A DNA stretch of 15,128 bases from CAZVEV01 sp964625865 (lineage in GTDB: Bacteria; Planctomycetota; Phycisphaerae; SM23-33): positions 1 to 15,128 of the forward strand of contig CAZVEV010000133.1 of NCBI GenBank assembly GCA_964625865.1. The letters are read 5' to 3'. Each line of letters begins with the position of its first letter. Within the stretch, counting starts at the first letter, position 1. A program made the position numbers and the translations under genes. The notes beneath the pieces were generated by a model. The model worked only from the letters and a program-made list of their open reading frames with translations, had not been told where the DNA came from and ran no database searches. Shown piece after piece: positions 8,201 through 14,355 of this stretch.

Positions 8201-9025
8201 CGTTTGGCGTTCCATCACGTCGGCTATCTTGAGCCGCGGCGGGTCGTACATCGGGATCGGGCGCACGTCGAAGGCCAGTTCCCGCAGGCGGCGCAGAGCA
8301 TCGGCGTGGGGCGGCGTGCGGACGGGCAGGGCCTTGTCGCCGCTGGCGTAGGGCTCGTCGCCGGGCCGGAAGCGGCCCGCCACGCGCGGACCGGCGCCGG
8401 GGCGATGCGGACTGAACGGCGTGACCTGCGGAATCGCAAACGCAAAGCCGTGTCGCCCGTGCATGGAGGTGATCTTGACCAGCAGGTGATTGACGCCGGC
8501 GGCCAGGTTCATGGTGGCGATGACCGACGCGTCAAAGCGCGAGGCCCCGCTTCGCCCCGGATTGTTCGCCTGGGCGAGGACCTTCCCGCCCAGCCAGACG
8601 CGGATGTTGTCGCGGGCGAAGATGTGCATCTCGACGGAGGCGGCCTTGGCGGCGGTGACAGTGCGGTAGAGGTAGCAGGTCTCGTTCCGCATCGGCGCCG
8701 GGCCGACGGGCAGTTGATTGCGAAAGCCGTCGACCCACTCCGGATGCTTGACCCAGCCTCGCGCCGTATCGGTCATGCCGGGAAACGTCCTGGCCTGCCA
8801 CGTCGCGGCCAGGTTCGCCCGCCCGCCCGCCGCCAGCGCGTCGGCTTCGGGCCCGAAGACGGTCGCAAATGACGTCAGGTGCAATCCGTCGGCCTTGTCC
8901 TTGAAAGGCCCAACGCAATACCAGGGCCCGAGCGTCAGCTCGCCGGTTCCCTCAGCGGCCAGGCCGATGCCCACGAGGACGAGCACGACCATCGCCGAAG
9001 CGCACATTGCCGTCTTCTGCTTCAT
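5225..9025 (-). CDS. HzsA-related triheme c-type cytochrome with discoidin-like C-terminus
   Basis: A 1266-residue exported protein. Residues 1-23 are a Sec signal (M-K-Q-K, then AMVVLVLVGIGLAA). Residues 24-200 look like a beta-rich domain (RNETCYLYRTV, IRVWLGGKVL, GVNHLLVKI). Residues 365-640 resemble the propeller region of the hydrazine synthase alpha subunit (VYEIGVDGTGLKQIT, GEVMFVSTR, LWTMNPDGTAFQLFG). Residues 780-1060 carry three haem-attachment motifs: CIGCH (789-793), CVKCH (842-846) and CIACH (973-977). Residues about 1118-1256 resemble a coagulation factor 5/8 type C (discoidin) domain, usually glycan-binding. Export by Sec suits periplasmic haem attachment. An electron-transfer or oxidative role on glycans is inferred; genuine hydrazine synthesis is unlikely without the other subunits. 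The ATG at 9025 is chosen because GGAGAAAGG precedes it and it begins a signal peptide; the open frame continues to 9541 over the neighbouring gene. Confidence 0.85.
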   Translation of the reverse strand: MKQKTAMCASAMVVLVLVGIGLAAEGTGELTLGPWYCVGPFKDKADGLHLTSFATVFGPEADALAAGGRANLAATWQARTFPGMTDTARGWVKHPEWVDGFRNQLPVGPAPMRNETCYLYRTVTAAKAASVEMHIFARDNIRVWLGGKVLAQANNPGRSGASRFDASVIATMNLAAGVNHLLVKITSMHGRHGFAFAIPQVTPFSPHRPGAGPRVAGRFRPGDEPYASGDKALPVRTPPHADALRRLRELAFDVRPIPMYDPPRLKIADVMERQTPPTPAGAAYLSRLAALRRTVSAALAPSAAEAPVIGAAGRVEAFWRKEIAALPPIAFIRCPPFAVNAIAPYIARGATPASICVFDPARPNRAPRVIFAEDGTAIFDMNVSYDAKTILFSARRRGVGGGWHVYEIGVDGTGLKQITKGWCDDISPLLLPSGEVMFVSTRAGTRVVCQKQPAGVLYVCNRDGSNVRRVSGNSLSDHTPQIMNDGRVLFTRWDYGVDKNVFCRQNLWTMNPDGTAFQLFGPNTKEDPNGFWQARAIPGRGEVVCVFGPHHQYHAGMIGLVWDRPGFEPIRGESFRWVTRELPTVGDMTLSWGYQDPWPINEHQYIVSYGGDGGRKNRQYLLDSRGNRKCIYEAEGTLGCWSPVVLAPRRRPPVVSSDNANTAFAFRDPVEAHHAPDTRMGTFLVQDVHIGMGTNVKRGEVKQLAILEQVPKFGDPRGAQIWGYSPTIGRGTMYVRRIIGTVPVEADGSAHFQAPAIRDISFNALDAEGRTIRRMGSTLHIMPGEKRSCIGCHESRSAPPPAKASSVAAARRAPSVPKYPSWTDKGLIDFTKVVQPVLDKHCVKCHSGATPKAALDLSGDKTHSHSMAYDSLIDRGQVHYIPLAGTGHEEGTAKGRGAMVSAIRKRIETKHSGKVVALEDRKRIYMWIDANVPYYGTYEFTNTNVMGGRDRWYVTDKGKWFRRDFLPVFNKRCIACHARQVTPQTYNYNPRGRGTITVTSKIWNDAALGSFQLGHGRISMIGQIGPVHRINLTHPEWSQMLTAPLSKKAGGLQLCKAANGGPVFKDTTDADYQLMLKALQLGRDTLLADPRVDMPEELARKPKPVPVLPLARTTNTTWPTRKTGWVSKTATYEASSIIPKWSKDKDKLLTGQPYANHWAVCTEKEDSPWIIITLPSETAISEVEIVNRLESCQEFARTLTMSLSTDKKTWTEVWRAKRVCEQWNVKLANKPRARYVKLALREKQYLDLKYVFVFSDDDADAKSKTK
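5605..5613 (+). repeat. ATTTAGGTA copy 1
   Basis: One of three exact copies of ATTTAGGTA, all inside the triheme gene. On the coding strand it reads ATA CCT AAA TGG (I-P-K-W), just before the discoidin-like domain. Confidence 0.6.
6571..6581 (+). repeat. ATTTAGGTACC copy 2
   Basis: Second copy, extended to the 11-mer ATTTAGGTACC shared with copy 3. On the coding strand it reads GTA CCT AAA TAC (V-P-K-Y) between the first and second haem motifs. Confidence 0.6.
6889..6899 (+). repeat. ATTTAGGTACC copy 3
   Basis: Third copy, identical to copy 2 over 11 bases. On the coding strand it reads GTA CCT AAA TTC (V-P-K-F), upstream of the first haem motif. Other Pro-Lys pairs in the same gene use CCC AAG. 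Confidence 0.6.
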
Positions 9026-9037
9026 CCGCCTTTCTCC

Positions 9038-9082
9038 ATAGCGTTTGCGTACGGATACCGGAATTTCATGATTGTACGCTAT
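9038..9082. repeat. Inverted repeats around the putative promoter of the triheme gene
   Basis: ATAGCGT (9038-9044) and ACGCTAT (9076-9082) are a 7-bp inverted pair, and GCGTAC (9047-9052) is inverted relative to GTACGC (9074-9079). The right arm overlaps the candidate -10 box at 9071-9076. This could be an operator, but short pairs of this kind also occur by chance. Confidence 0.3.
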
Positions 9083-9100
9083 CGCCCCGCCCCAGTGGAA
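9071..9100 (-). promoter_or_regulatory. Weak candidate promoter for the triheme/sulfatase operon
   Basis: In the 122-bp gap before the triheme gene, the minus strand has TACAAT (9071-9076), five of six matches to a sigma-70 -10 box. A poor -35 (TTCCAC, 9095-9100) sits 18 bp upstream. The start site would lie near 9064, leaving a leader of about 40 nt. The operon may also be read through from the cysteine-cluster gene upstream. Confidence 0.3.
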
Positions 9101-9147
9101 GCGCCGCGCAGACCGCTGCGCCAGTAGTGAGACCGCTACAGGTGGTT

Positions 9148-9612
9148 CTAGCTCTCGGTTTCGCGGGCCACAGCACCCGGGCAGCGATTTGTATCCGAGT
9201 CGGCTGCCGGTTCTTTGGCGAACGTCCAGCCGCAGGGGTTTTCCGGAAGGATCACGTCGCGCTCGGCGAGGTCGCGTTCGCTCATCGGGAACTGGCGGCA
9301 GTTCGGCGAGAGTCGCTTGTCGTAGACTTTGCAGATCGCCAGGCCGTCCACATAGCCGAGGAATCGGCAGCGGTTGCCCATCTGGCAGCAGGCGCCGCAG
9401 CGGTAACATTCGCCCTGCCGTCGAGACAGGGACTCGCGCACGTGCCTTGCGCGGAACCAGTTGTTCAGGAGTCGACGCGGCCGACCCGCAAACAGGCGCA
9501 GACGCGTCCAGAGCCCGAGTTGGGATGCATTGGTCGCGCAAGCGGCTTCCGGATCACTGGCCGAAGAAATGGGGGCCAGGCTGTCATCTTGATCTCGTCG
9601 TGATTGAATCAT
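9148..9612 (-). CDS. Small cysteine-cluster protein, YkgJ-like
   Basis: A 154-residue cytoplasmic-looking protein without signal or membrane segment. Its core is C69-x2-C72-x2-C75-C76 followed by C82, C94, C105 and C127, within GECYRCGACC, ICKVYDKRL, PNCRQFPMSERDL and NPCGW. This CxxCxxCC arrangement is that of the YkgJ-type family annotated as zinc- or iron-chelating; no biochemical function is established here. The first 55 residues are not recognisable and the conserved part begins near residue 60. An internal GTG at 9441 (VRESLSRRQGE) is an alternative start. The ATG at 9612 has no clear Shine-Dalgarno site and lies 7 nt from a good -10 box, so the message may be leaderless. The gene ends 122 bp before the triheme gene and could be co-transcribed with it. 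Confidence 0.75.
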   Translation of the reverse strand: MIQSRRDQDDSLAPISSASDPEAACATNASQLGLWTRLRLFAGRPRRLLNNWFRARHVRESLSRRQGECYRCGACCQMGNRCRFLGYVDGLAICKVYDKRLSPNCRQFPMSERDLAERDVILPENPCGWTFAKEPAADSDTNRCPGAVARETES

Positions 9613-9618
9613 CGCCTG

Positions 9619-9646
9619 ATGATAGCGATCCTTTCGCTCCGGTCAA
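9619..9646 (-). promoter_or_regulatory. Sigma-70-like promoter ending at the ATG of the cysteine-cluster gene
   Basis: On the minus strand TTGACC (9641-9646) and TATCAT (9619-9624) are separated by 16 bp. Each matches its consensus at five of six positions. Only 6 nt separate the -10 box from the ATG at 9612, so initiation would fall on or beside the A of the start codon. Confidence 0.45.
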
Positions 9647-9660
9647 TCCCATTCCGTGCA

Positions 9661-9677
9661 CGGCATTCGCCATGCCG
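9661..9677 (-). terminator. Short hairpin after the SGNH hydrolase gene
   Basis: CGGCAT (9661-9666) pairs perfectly with ATGCCG (9672-9677) around a 5-nt loop, 36 bp past the hydrolase stop. There is no U run, so termination is only a possibility. Confidence 0.25.
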
Positions 9678-9712
9678 CCCGCAGCATGTGAAAGGGATTG
9701 CGTGTCCGCCGT

Positions 9713-10597
9713 TCAGTTGCGAGGGGGGGCATCTCTCCTGATGCCCTTGAAGCGTACGCCCTTGGCGTATTCTCTGTTGTGTGGGGCCTCGTCTGCGGCG
9801 ATGCGGATGGCGATCTTCTTGATGTCAGACTTGTGATTCGGAGTCCAGTCGTGCTTCGTCAGATCAACATCGTAGAGAATCGCCAGCCAGACCAGTGCAC
9901 TGAGGTCCTTCAGGATGTCATTCGCGTGACCGAGTGAGTCGCGGTAGATCGAGGACGCCCCCCTGCCGCGCAAGCTCGTGATGCCGGGAAGGTTTCCCGC
10001 CTCAAAGAGCCCTTTCAGCTCATAGGAGGCCCTGCCATAGTTGGCGCACAGGATCATGGTCTTCGGGTAGCGCTTCCTCAAAGTGAGGATCGTCTTGTGT
10101 ATGGACAGATGCGCCCTCGTGTTCGCCGCCGAGTACTCCTTGAGATCACGGGTCGACCCGTTTTTGCCCCACGGCAGGCCGATGAAGAACCGCGTGTCCG
10201 GATTGTACTTCAACGCGAAGTCGATCCATCGCCCATAGTCCTCGGCGGAGCTGTTGCTGGAATTGTAATACGTCATCCCAAGCATCTCCACTTTGCCGGT
10301 CTTGAGAATGGCCTGGATAGCCGACTTCCTCCTGCCCTTCCACAAACTGCCCGGTGACCCACTGGCGCCGCCCGAGAATACCATCCGCTGTGTATGACCC
10401 CTGATCGCGTGCCTGCCGGGCAGTTTCTCGAAACTCTTGGCCACCGGAATGAAGAAACTGTGACCTATAAAGAGACAAGCGTATCCTCTCCTGCTCTGGC
10501 CGCCGGCCTTCGCGGCAGGGGTCTTCGGCTCGGCGGAAAGGCCCAGGGTGCTTTGCAGCAGGATCCCGACGAGCAAAACGGTGGTGCTTCTCTTCAT
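9713..10597 (-). CDS. Secreted SGNH/GDSL-like hydrolase
   Basis: A 294-residue protein with a signal peptide (MKRSTTVLLVGILLQSTLGL, cleavage probably after SA at 22). FIGHSFF (43-49) places S47 as the likely nucleophile, and RDSLGHAND (219-227) supplies D220 and H224 as the likely acid/base pair, the arrangement of SGNH esterases. YNSSNSS (111-117) and IGLPWGKN (139-146) follow the strand/loop spacing of the fold. Esterase activity on an acylated glycan would fit the neighbourhood, but that is inference. The family assignment rests on these motifs only; it could be a DUF4886-like protein. Start chosen at ATG 10597, because AAGGAG lies 7 nt upstream; the ATG at 10603 is only 1 nt from that site, and the frame stays open to 10663 without adding a better signal. 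Confidence 0.65.
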   Translation of the reverse strand: MKRSTTVLLVGILLQSTLGLSAEPKTPAAKAGGQSRRGYACLFIGHSFFIPVAKSFEKLPGRHAIRGHTQRMVFSGGASGSPGSLWKGRRKSAIQAILKTGKVEMLGMTYYNSSNSSAEDYGRWIDFALKYNPDTRFFIGLPWGKNGSTRDLKEYSAANTRAHLSIHKTILTLRKRYPKTMILCANYGRASYELKGLFEAGNLPGITSLRGRGASSIYRDSLGHANDILKDLSALVWLAILYDVDLTKHDWTPNHKSDIKKIAIRIAADEAPHNREYAKGVRFKGIRRDAPPRN

Positions 10598-10721
10598 TGT
10601 CATGCTCCTTGCCTGCGTCCCGACCTGTCCTTCGAGAGCGTGGCCCGGAGAGTTCTCTGCCATCCGGGACGGGTCTTCTCGGAGTCCTGGAACGCCTGGT
10701 ATTCCTCGGCTGATGGCCAGC

Positions 10722-11150
10722 CTACGCCTCGTCGGCCAGTTCGATGCCCTTGTCTCTCAGGTAAGTCCCGAACCGCACGTCCACGTCGCGGATGTGATTC
10801 ACCAGCCAGTTGCCCAGGAACGTCCGGAGGAAGTCGGCAAGGATGTGCGTGGCGCCCTCCTCCTGGAAATCGTCAACCAGTCGTCCCAGGGCGCCCCGCA
10901 GTTCCTCGTGTTGGGCCTCGTGTTCGCGGAGCCCCGGATAGTCGCTGGCGGCCATGTGTCGCTCTTCCGTGCCGAAGTGGAACGACGTGTAATCCACCAG
11001 GAAGTTGAGCGTCTCCGCGATCTCCCGCGCGCCCTGGCTGGCCTCGACGGCGACCGCCAACGCGTTGTAATGCTCTATCCACGTCTTGTGCTGCTCGTCG
11101 ATCAGTTCCACGCCAATCGACAAACTCTCGCTCCACTGCAACTTCGCCAT
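10722..11150 (-). CDS. Bacteriohemerythrin
   Basis: A 142-residue four-helix protein that binds O2 at a non-haem di-iron site. All expected ligands are visible: H21 (DEQH), H58 and E62 (HFGTE), H77 and H81 (HEAQH), H119 and D124 (HIRDVD). The length is typical of single-domain bacterial hemerythrins. There is no signal peptide, so it should be cytoplasmic, acting in O2 storage, delivery or sensing. The ATG at 11150 has GAGGAG 6 nt upstream, a strong ribosome-binding site. It stands apart from its neighbours, with 124 bp before the SGNH gene and 277 bp after the oxidoreductase, and probably has its own promoter. Confidence 0.95.
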   Translation of the reverse strand: MAKLQWSESLSIGVELIDEQHKTWIEHYNALAVAVEASQGAREIAETLNFLVDYTSFHFGTEERHMAASDYPGLREHEAQHEELRGALGRLVDDFQEEGATHILADFLRTFLGNWLVNHIRDVDVRFGTYLRDKGIELADEA

Positions 11151-11216
11151 CGCAAACTCCTCAGGGCCGAGTATCCTCGGGGACGTCCTGCTCCCCGCCG
11201 GGCGCCACGCGCCGCC

Positions 11217-11249
11217 TGCACCCTTCTATCCGTCACTCCAACGCTTTGC
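11217..11249 (-). promoter_or_regulatory. Tentative promoter for the bacteriohemerythrin gene
   Basis: In the 277-bp gap upstream of the hemerythrin gene, the minus strand has TTGCAA followed after 17 bp by TAGAAG, four of six matches in each box. The rest of the gap shows only GC palindromes, including CCCGGCGCGCCGGG at 11295-11308, and the hairpin listed separately. Confidence 0.25.
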
Positions 11250-11346
11250 AAGGACTTGTCGAGCCGGCTGCGTTGTGGCCGCAGAATGGACCACCCCGGC
11301 GCGCCGGGATCTCACCCGTGTCTGACACTCGCGAAATGGGCCCGTT

Positions 11347-11371
11347 CGAAAAGTAGCCTGTCCGCTTTTCG
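11347..11371 (-). terminator. Hairpin downstream of the FAD oxidoreductase
   Basis: CGAAAAG (11347-11353) and CTTTTCG (11365-11371) form a 7-bp stem with an 11-nt loop, about 57 bp past the oxidoreductase stop. In the minus-strand transcript the descending arm contains four U residues but no U run follows, so it is a weak terminator candidate. Confidence 0.3.
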
Positions 11372-11427
11372 CTCCTTCTCGTGCTTCAAGGCGGGCTGGA
11401 AGTGGCGGCTCGACCGGGCGCTGGGCC

Positions 11428-12771
11428 TTACACGACGATCGCTCCGAGGTCCGCCAGGCGCTTTCTCACGGTGTCGGCCGGGACCTTCGCGACGGCGGTG
11501 GTGCTTTCGGCTGCGGTGGCGGCCGTGACGCCCGCGGCCTCGCCGGTCTGGTTCAGGTTCACCATCACGCGAATCCCGCCGAAGGCCGCGCGGTCGGCCG
11601 AGACGGACCGGCCGGCCAGAACGACGTTGGGCGCCTTGTCGCTGACCAGGGCTGACAGCGGTATCTGGTAGAAGTCGCCCTTGATTCTCGTGAAATGGAA
11701 CTTGCCCGTCTTCGGGTCGTGCACGTCGACGGGATACGTTCCGTTGGCGATGGCGTCCGGGAACCGCTTGCAGGAGATCACGTCCTTGCCCGTCAGCATG
11801 GTGTTGGCCCGGAACGACCGCGTCTCGCGGATCCCAAGCGCACCCAGGTTGAGCAGACACGGCGTGTTCTTCTCGCCGCCGTACTTCCTGGCCGCGTCCA
11901 TGTAGGCCCGGACCTTGCGGCGCCCCTCCATCTCACCTGCAGTGAGCTGGGTGGCATCGGCGGCATTGGTGTTGAACACGTGGAGGTACGCCGCCATGTG
12001 CACGTCTTTCGCCCCGGGAATACCCGTTCCCCAGCCGTGATCGGCCGCCAGGCCGAACTCCTCGCGATGCTTCAAGGCCAACTGCATCGCTCCCTTGGGC
12101 AGACCCATGACGTGCGCACAGGTCGTCGGCGGCTGGAGACCCTGACGGACCTCGAAGGGCAGGCCCACGTCCTTGGCCAGGTCCCCGTCGCCCGTGGCGT
12201 CGACGTAGGCCTTGGCCACGATGGCCTGGCGCCCGTTCTTGTTCTCGATGAAGACGGCCCTCACGCGATTGCCCTCCATCAGCGGCGCCGCGTAGAACGT
12301 GTGCAGGTACGGCGTGACCTTGTTGTCCAGGACCAGGCGGTCCAGCTCGATCTTCAGTTCCTGGCTGTTGATTCTGAAGTTCCCCGTCTTGGGCCCGGAG
12401 ACCCCGCCGAGCTTGTCGAGCTGATCGATCATCCGCTTCGTCAGCCCGCCGATGATCGGCTGGCCCTTCTGGCTCACCAGCTTGTGCCACACGTTCACCA
12501 GCCCCATCGTCGCCACCCCGCCGAAGGCGCTTTGCTTCTCCACCAGGGCCACCTTCGCGCCGAGCTGAGCCGCCCGCACCGCCGCAAACACGCCGGTGCA
12601 GCTTCCCCCCAGCACACAGACATCACAGGTCTGCACGACAGGCACGTCGCGCGGCTGGTCCCGAATGACGTTTCTCACGGTACTGTCTCCCTTCGCGCCG
12701 GCTTGCCCGCCGGACAGACTCACACCGATCGCACCCGCCGAAGCGGCACCCAAGAACGTTCGTCGATTCAT
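11428..12771 (-). CDS. Tat-exported FAD-dependent oxidoreductase
   Basis: A 447-residue flavoprotein of the FAD_oxidored type. NRRTFLGAASAGAIG at the N-terminus is a Tat signal. The dinucleotide-binding fold begins at VCVLGGSCTGVFAA (51-64) and ends at the acidic residue E78; the third glycine of the GxGxxG pattern is S here. DATGDGDLA (191-199) is the second FAD contact, GIRETR (313-318) is conserved in the family, and GRSVSAD (387-393) with NLNQTGEAAG (405-414) forms the C-terminal FAD contact. The protein looks complete. Planctomycete relatives occur in carbohydrate-degrading clusters, but substrate is unknown. The ATG at 12771 is preferred to that at 12795 because AGGAG sits 5 nt upstream and the Tat motif then starts at residue 2. 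It follows the putative glycoside hydrolase by 63 bp and is probably in its operon. Confidence 0.88.
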   Translation of the reverse strand: MNRRTFLGAASAGAIGVSLSGGQAGAKGDSTVRNVIRDQPRDVPVVQTCDVCVLGGSCTGVFAAVRAAQLGAKVALVEKQSAFGGVATMGLVNVWHKLVSQKGQPIIGGLTKRMIDQLDKLGGVSGPKTGNFRINSQELKIELDRLVLDNKVTPYLHTFYAAPLMEGNRVRAVFIENKNGRQAIVAKAYVDATGDGDLAKDVGLPFEVRQGLQPPTTCAHVMGLPKGAMQLALKHREEFGLAADHGWGTGIPGAKDVHMAAYLHVFNTNAADATQLTAGEMEGRRKVRAYMDAARKYGGEKNTPCLLNLGALGIRETRSFRANTMLTGKDVISCKRFPDAIANGTYPVDVHDPKTGKFHFTRIKGDFYQIPLSALVSDKAPNVVLAGRSVSADRAAFGGIRVMVNLNQTGEAAGVTAATAAESTTAVAKVPADTVRKRLADLGAIVV

Positions 12772-12834
12772 AGCGACTCCTGCCTCATCCGACATTGTCC
12801 GCCCAACCTCCGCCCGACCGTCCTGCCGGGCGTC

Positions 12835-14202
12835 TCAATAGATACGTATACCTGTCCGGTTGGTCTCGCACAAGGGACTGCCGGCCTCGGTTGGAGGGTC
12901 TGGGACAATCCTCCTTTGCCTGGCACGCCTGGTCCGGTTTGCCGGGGCCGATTCCTTCTTCCAGTCGATTCTGCCGATTCGCTTTTGGAGGTCCAGGAAG
13001 ACCGACGCGTGTTCGAACTCGCGCCGGAAGGTCCAGCCGGTCCGGGCGGCATCGCCTTTGGGCGCACCGAGGGGCCTGTCGAATTCCGGATACCAATCAA
13101 ACGTGCCATACTCCGGCAGCCAGCCCCACGTATAGCAGAAGTAGCAGTGCTCCCCGGCGCCGATGAGGAAGCAGGCCAGCGGGAACTCGAGGTTCTTGAC
13201 GGCGACGGCGTACTGCTCGGCGTGCGGCTCTTTCATCAGCTCCTTGTCGCTCCACCAGGTGAACCCCGGCCACGCTTTGAAGACGACAATCTCACCCCGC
13301 CTCGCCGCGGCGGACATGGTCCTGATCGTGTCGGCGATATACTCCTTGCTCTGACGCCTGGCGATGATATTCGCCGCCCGGTCGAAGTCATCGACCATCG
13401 CGCCGTCGACCACGTCCAGGTAGCGCCAGCCGAGGGCGTCTTCCTGTTTCTGCCCCTTCTTGGGCCCGTGAAGCGGATTGAGCAGGATGATGGAGTCCTT
13501 GCCCATCTTCTGCTTCGCCTCGCGGATCATCGCGAACATCCCCTGCTCGAGCTTGCGGGTTTTGGCCTTGCCCAACTTTCGCTCATAGGACGACCCCGGA
13601 GTGTACGCCGTCCCGCCGTCCAGGAATATCCCGTCGCAGGAATACTCATGCACCGCCTTGCCCGCGACACCCGCCCACCAGCGGCGCAGCGCCGGGCTGG
13701 TCGTATCAAAGAGCTGAACGGTTCTCGATCCCTTCTTGAAGGGAAATGTCGCGTTTCTTGGGAGCGTCGCATTTGAGATCTTGGCGTGGTCCCGGCCGAA
13801 GTCGCCGGACCAATAGAACAGCACCCTCGCCTTGGGATTGCGGGTCTTGATCGTGCGCGCCGCGCCGGCTACGAGGCGCTCGAAGGTGATCTCTTTGCTG
13901 GTCCTGTATTCGCGGCTCATGCTGCCGCCGGTAAACGAGATAAAATCGTAGTGGTCGGCGAGGAACGTGTACTGCTCGTCCGTGAGTCCGTCGCCCAATC
14001 CAACGTGCGCATATACCGGCACGCGGTCCCACGAAAAGTGCGGATAGCCCACCTTGCGCTTGGCCGCCGCCGCGCCCCCCGGCTTGGCGCTCGCGCCGGG
14101 CGGTTGAGCGGGAATCTCCTCCGCACCGGCCGACGCGCCTAAAAGCACCAGCGCCGCAAGGATCCCGTACAGCAGTGCTCGCATTCGATACCGTGTTGTC
14201 AT
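12835..14202 (-). CDS. Putative exported glycoside hydrolase (GHL15-like)
   Basis: A 455-residue protein with a Sec signal (hydrophobic segment about 8-27, ending ASAGA). The body looks like a TIM-barrel glycoside hydrolase: LADHYDFISFTGG (81-93), KARVLFYWSGD (124-134), CDGIFLDGG (189-197) with D190 and D195 as candidate acidic residues, and MVDDFDR (269-275). The block from LACFLIGAGEH to REFEHASVFLDL (342-405) is the most family-specific part. The resemblance is to the hypothetical glycosyl hydrolases GHL15; activity has not been shown for this group as far as I know. After RIDW (411-414) an Arg/Pro-rich tail of about 40 residues follows that is not recognisable. ATG 14202 has GGAAG 8 nt upstream. 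An internal ATG at 14184 would also keep the signal. Confidence 0.75.
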   Translation of the reverse strand: MTTRYRMRALLYGILAALVLLGASAGAEEIPAQPPGASAKPGGAAAAKRKVGYPHFSWDRVPVYAHVGLGDGLTDEQYTFLADHYDFISFTGGSMSREYRTSKEITFERLVAGAARTIKTRNPKARVLFYWSGDFGRDHAKISNATLPRNATFPFKKGSRTVQLFDTTSPALRRWWAGVAGKAVHEYSCDGIFLDGGTAYTPGSSYERKLGKAKTRKLEQGMFAMIREAKQKMGKDSIILLNPLHGPKKGQKQEDALGWRYLDVVDGAMVDDFDRAANIIARRQSKEYIADTIRTMSAAARRGEIVVFKAWPGFTWWSDKELMKEPHAEQYAVAVKNLEFPLACFLIGAGEHCYFCYTWGWLPEYGTFDWYPEFDRPLGAPKGDAARTGWTFRREFEHASVFLDLQKRIGRIDWKKESAPANRTRRARQRRIVPDPPTEAGSPLCETNRTGIRIY

Positions 14203-14253
14203 GGTGTTGTCTTCCAAGGTAGGCTTCGTGATAGCAGATAACGGGATCGCGGC

Positions 14254-14355
14254 GACGGAGCACGTCATTCCAGGAACGACTACGCCAGCCAATCACGCCA
14301 TGGCTCAATGATCCCCATCTGCCAAGCTTACGTCAACATCAATTAGTGCTCCGTC
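14254..14355. repeat. 102-bp unit bounded by a 10-bp inverted repeat
   Basis: GACGGAGCAC (14254-14263) and GTGCTCCGTC (14346-14355) are perfect reverse complements 82 bp apart. They enclose the candidate promoter of the glycoside hydrolase gene. No target-site duplication is visible, so this could be a regulatory site, a miniature element, or chance. Confidence 0.35.
14308..14336 (-). promoter_or_regulatory. Candidate promoter for the glycoside hydrolase/oxidoreductase pair
   Basis: Minus-strand TTGACG (14331-14336, five of six matches) and GATCAT (14308-14313, four of six) are 17 bp apart. The start site would be near 14300, giving a leader of about 100 nt before the ATG at 14202. Confidence 0.35.

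Noticed and set aside
6647..8872. 741-codon plus-strand ORF
   Set aside because: It is antisense to the triheme gene, rich in Arg/Ala/Val/Asp with no recognisable domain. Long antisense frames are expected opposite GC-rich genes. The same applies to the plus-strand ORFs at 1527-3011, 4892-6565 and 11695-13776.
5225..9025. True hydrazine synthase and an anammox locus
   Set aside because: No beta or gamma subunit, hydrazine dehydrogenase or other anammox gene is present. The haem number and discoidin-like end differ, and the neighbours are sulfatases.
9026..9541. N-terminal extension of the triheme protein up to 9541
   Set aside because: The extension overlaps the cysteine-cluster gene in another frame, looks like shadow sequence, and would bury the signal peptide that starts at 9025.
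10708..10722. Hairpin at the end of the hemerythrin gene
   Set aside because: The stem is only 5 bp with no U run, overlapping the stop region; too weak to call a terminator.
11312..11860. 182-residue minus-strand ORF downstream of the oxidoreductase
   Set aside because: Most of it is a shifted frame of the oxidoreductase gene with Arg/Gly-rich shadow composition.
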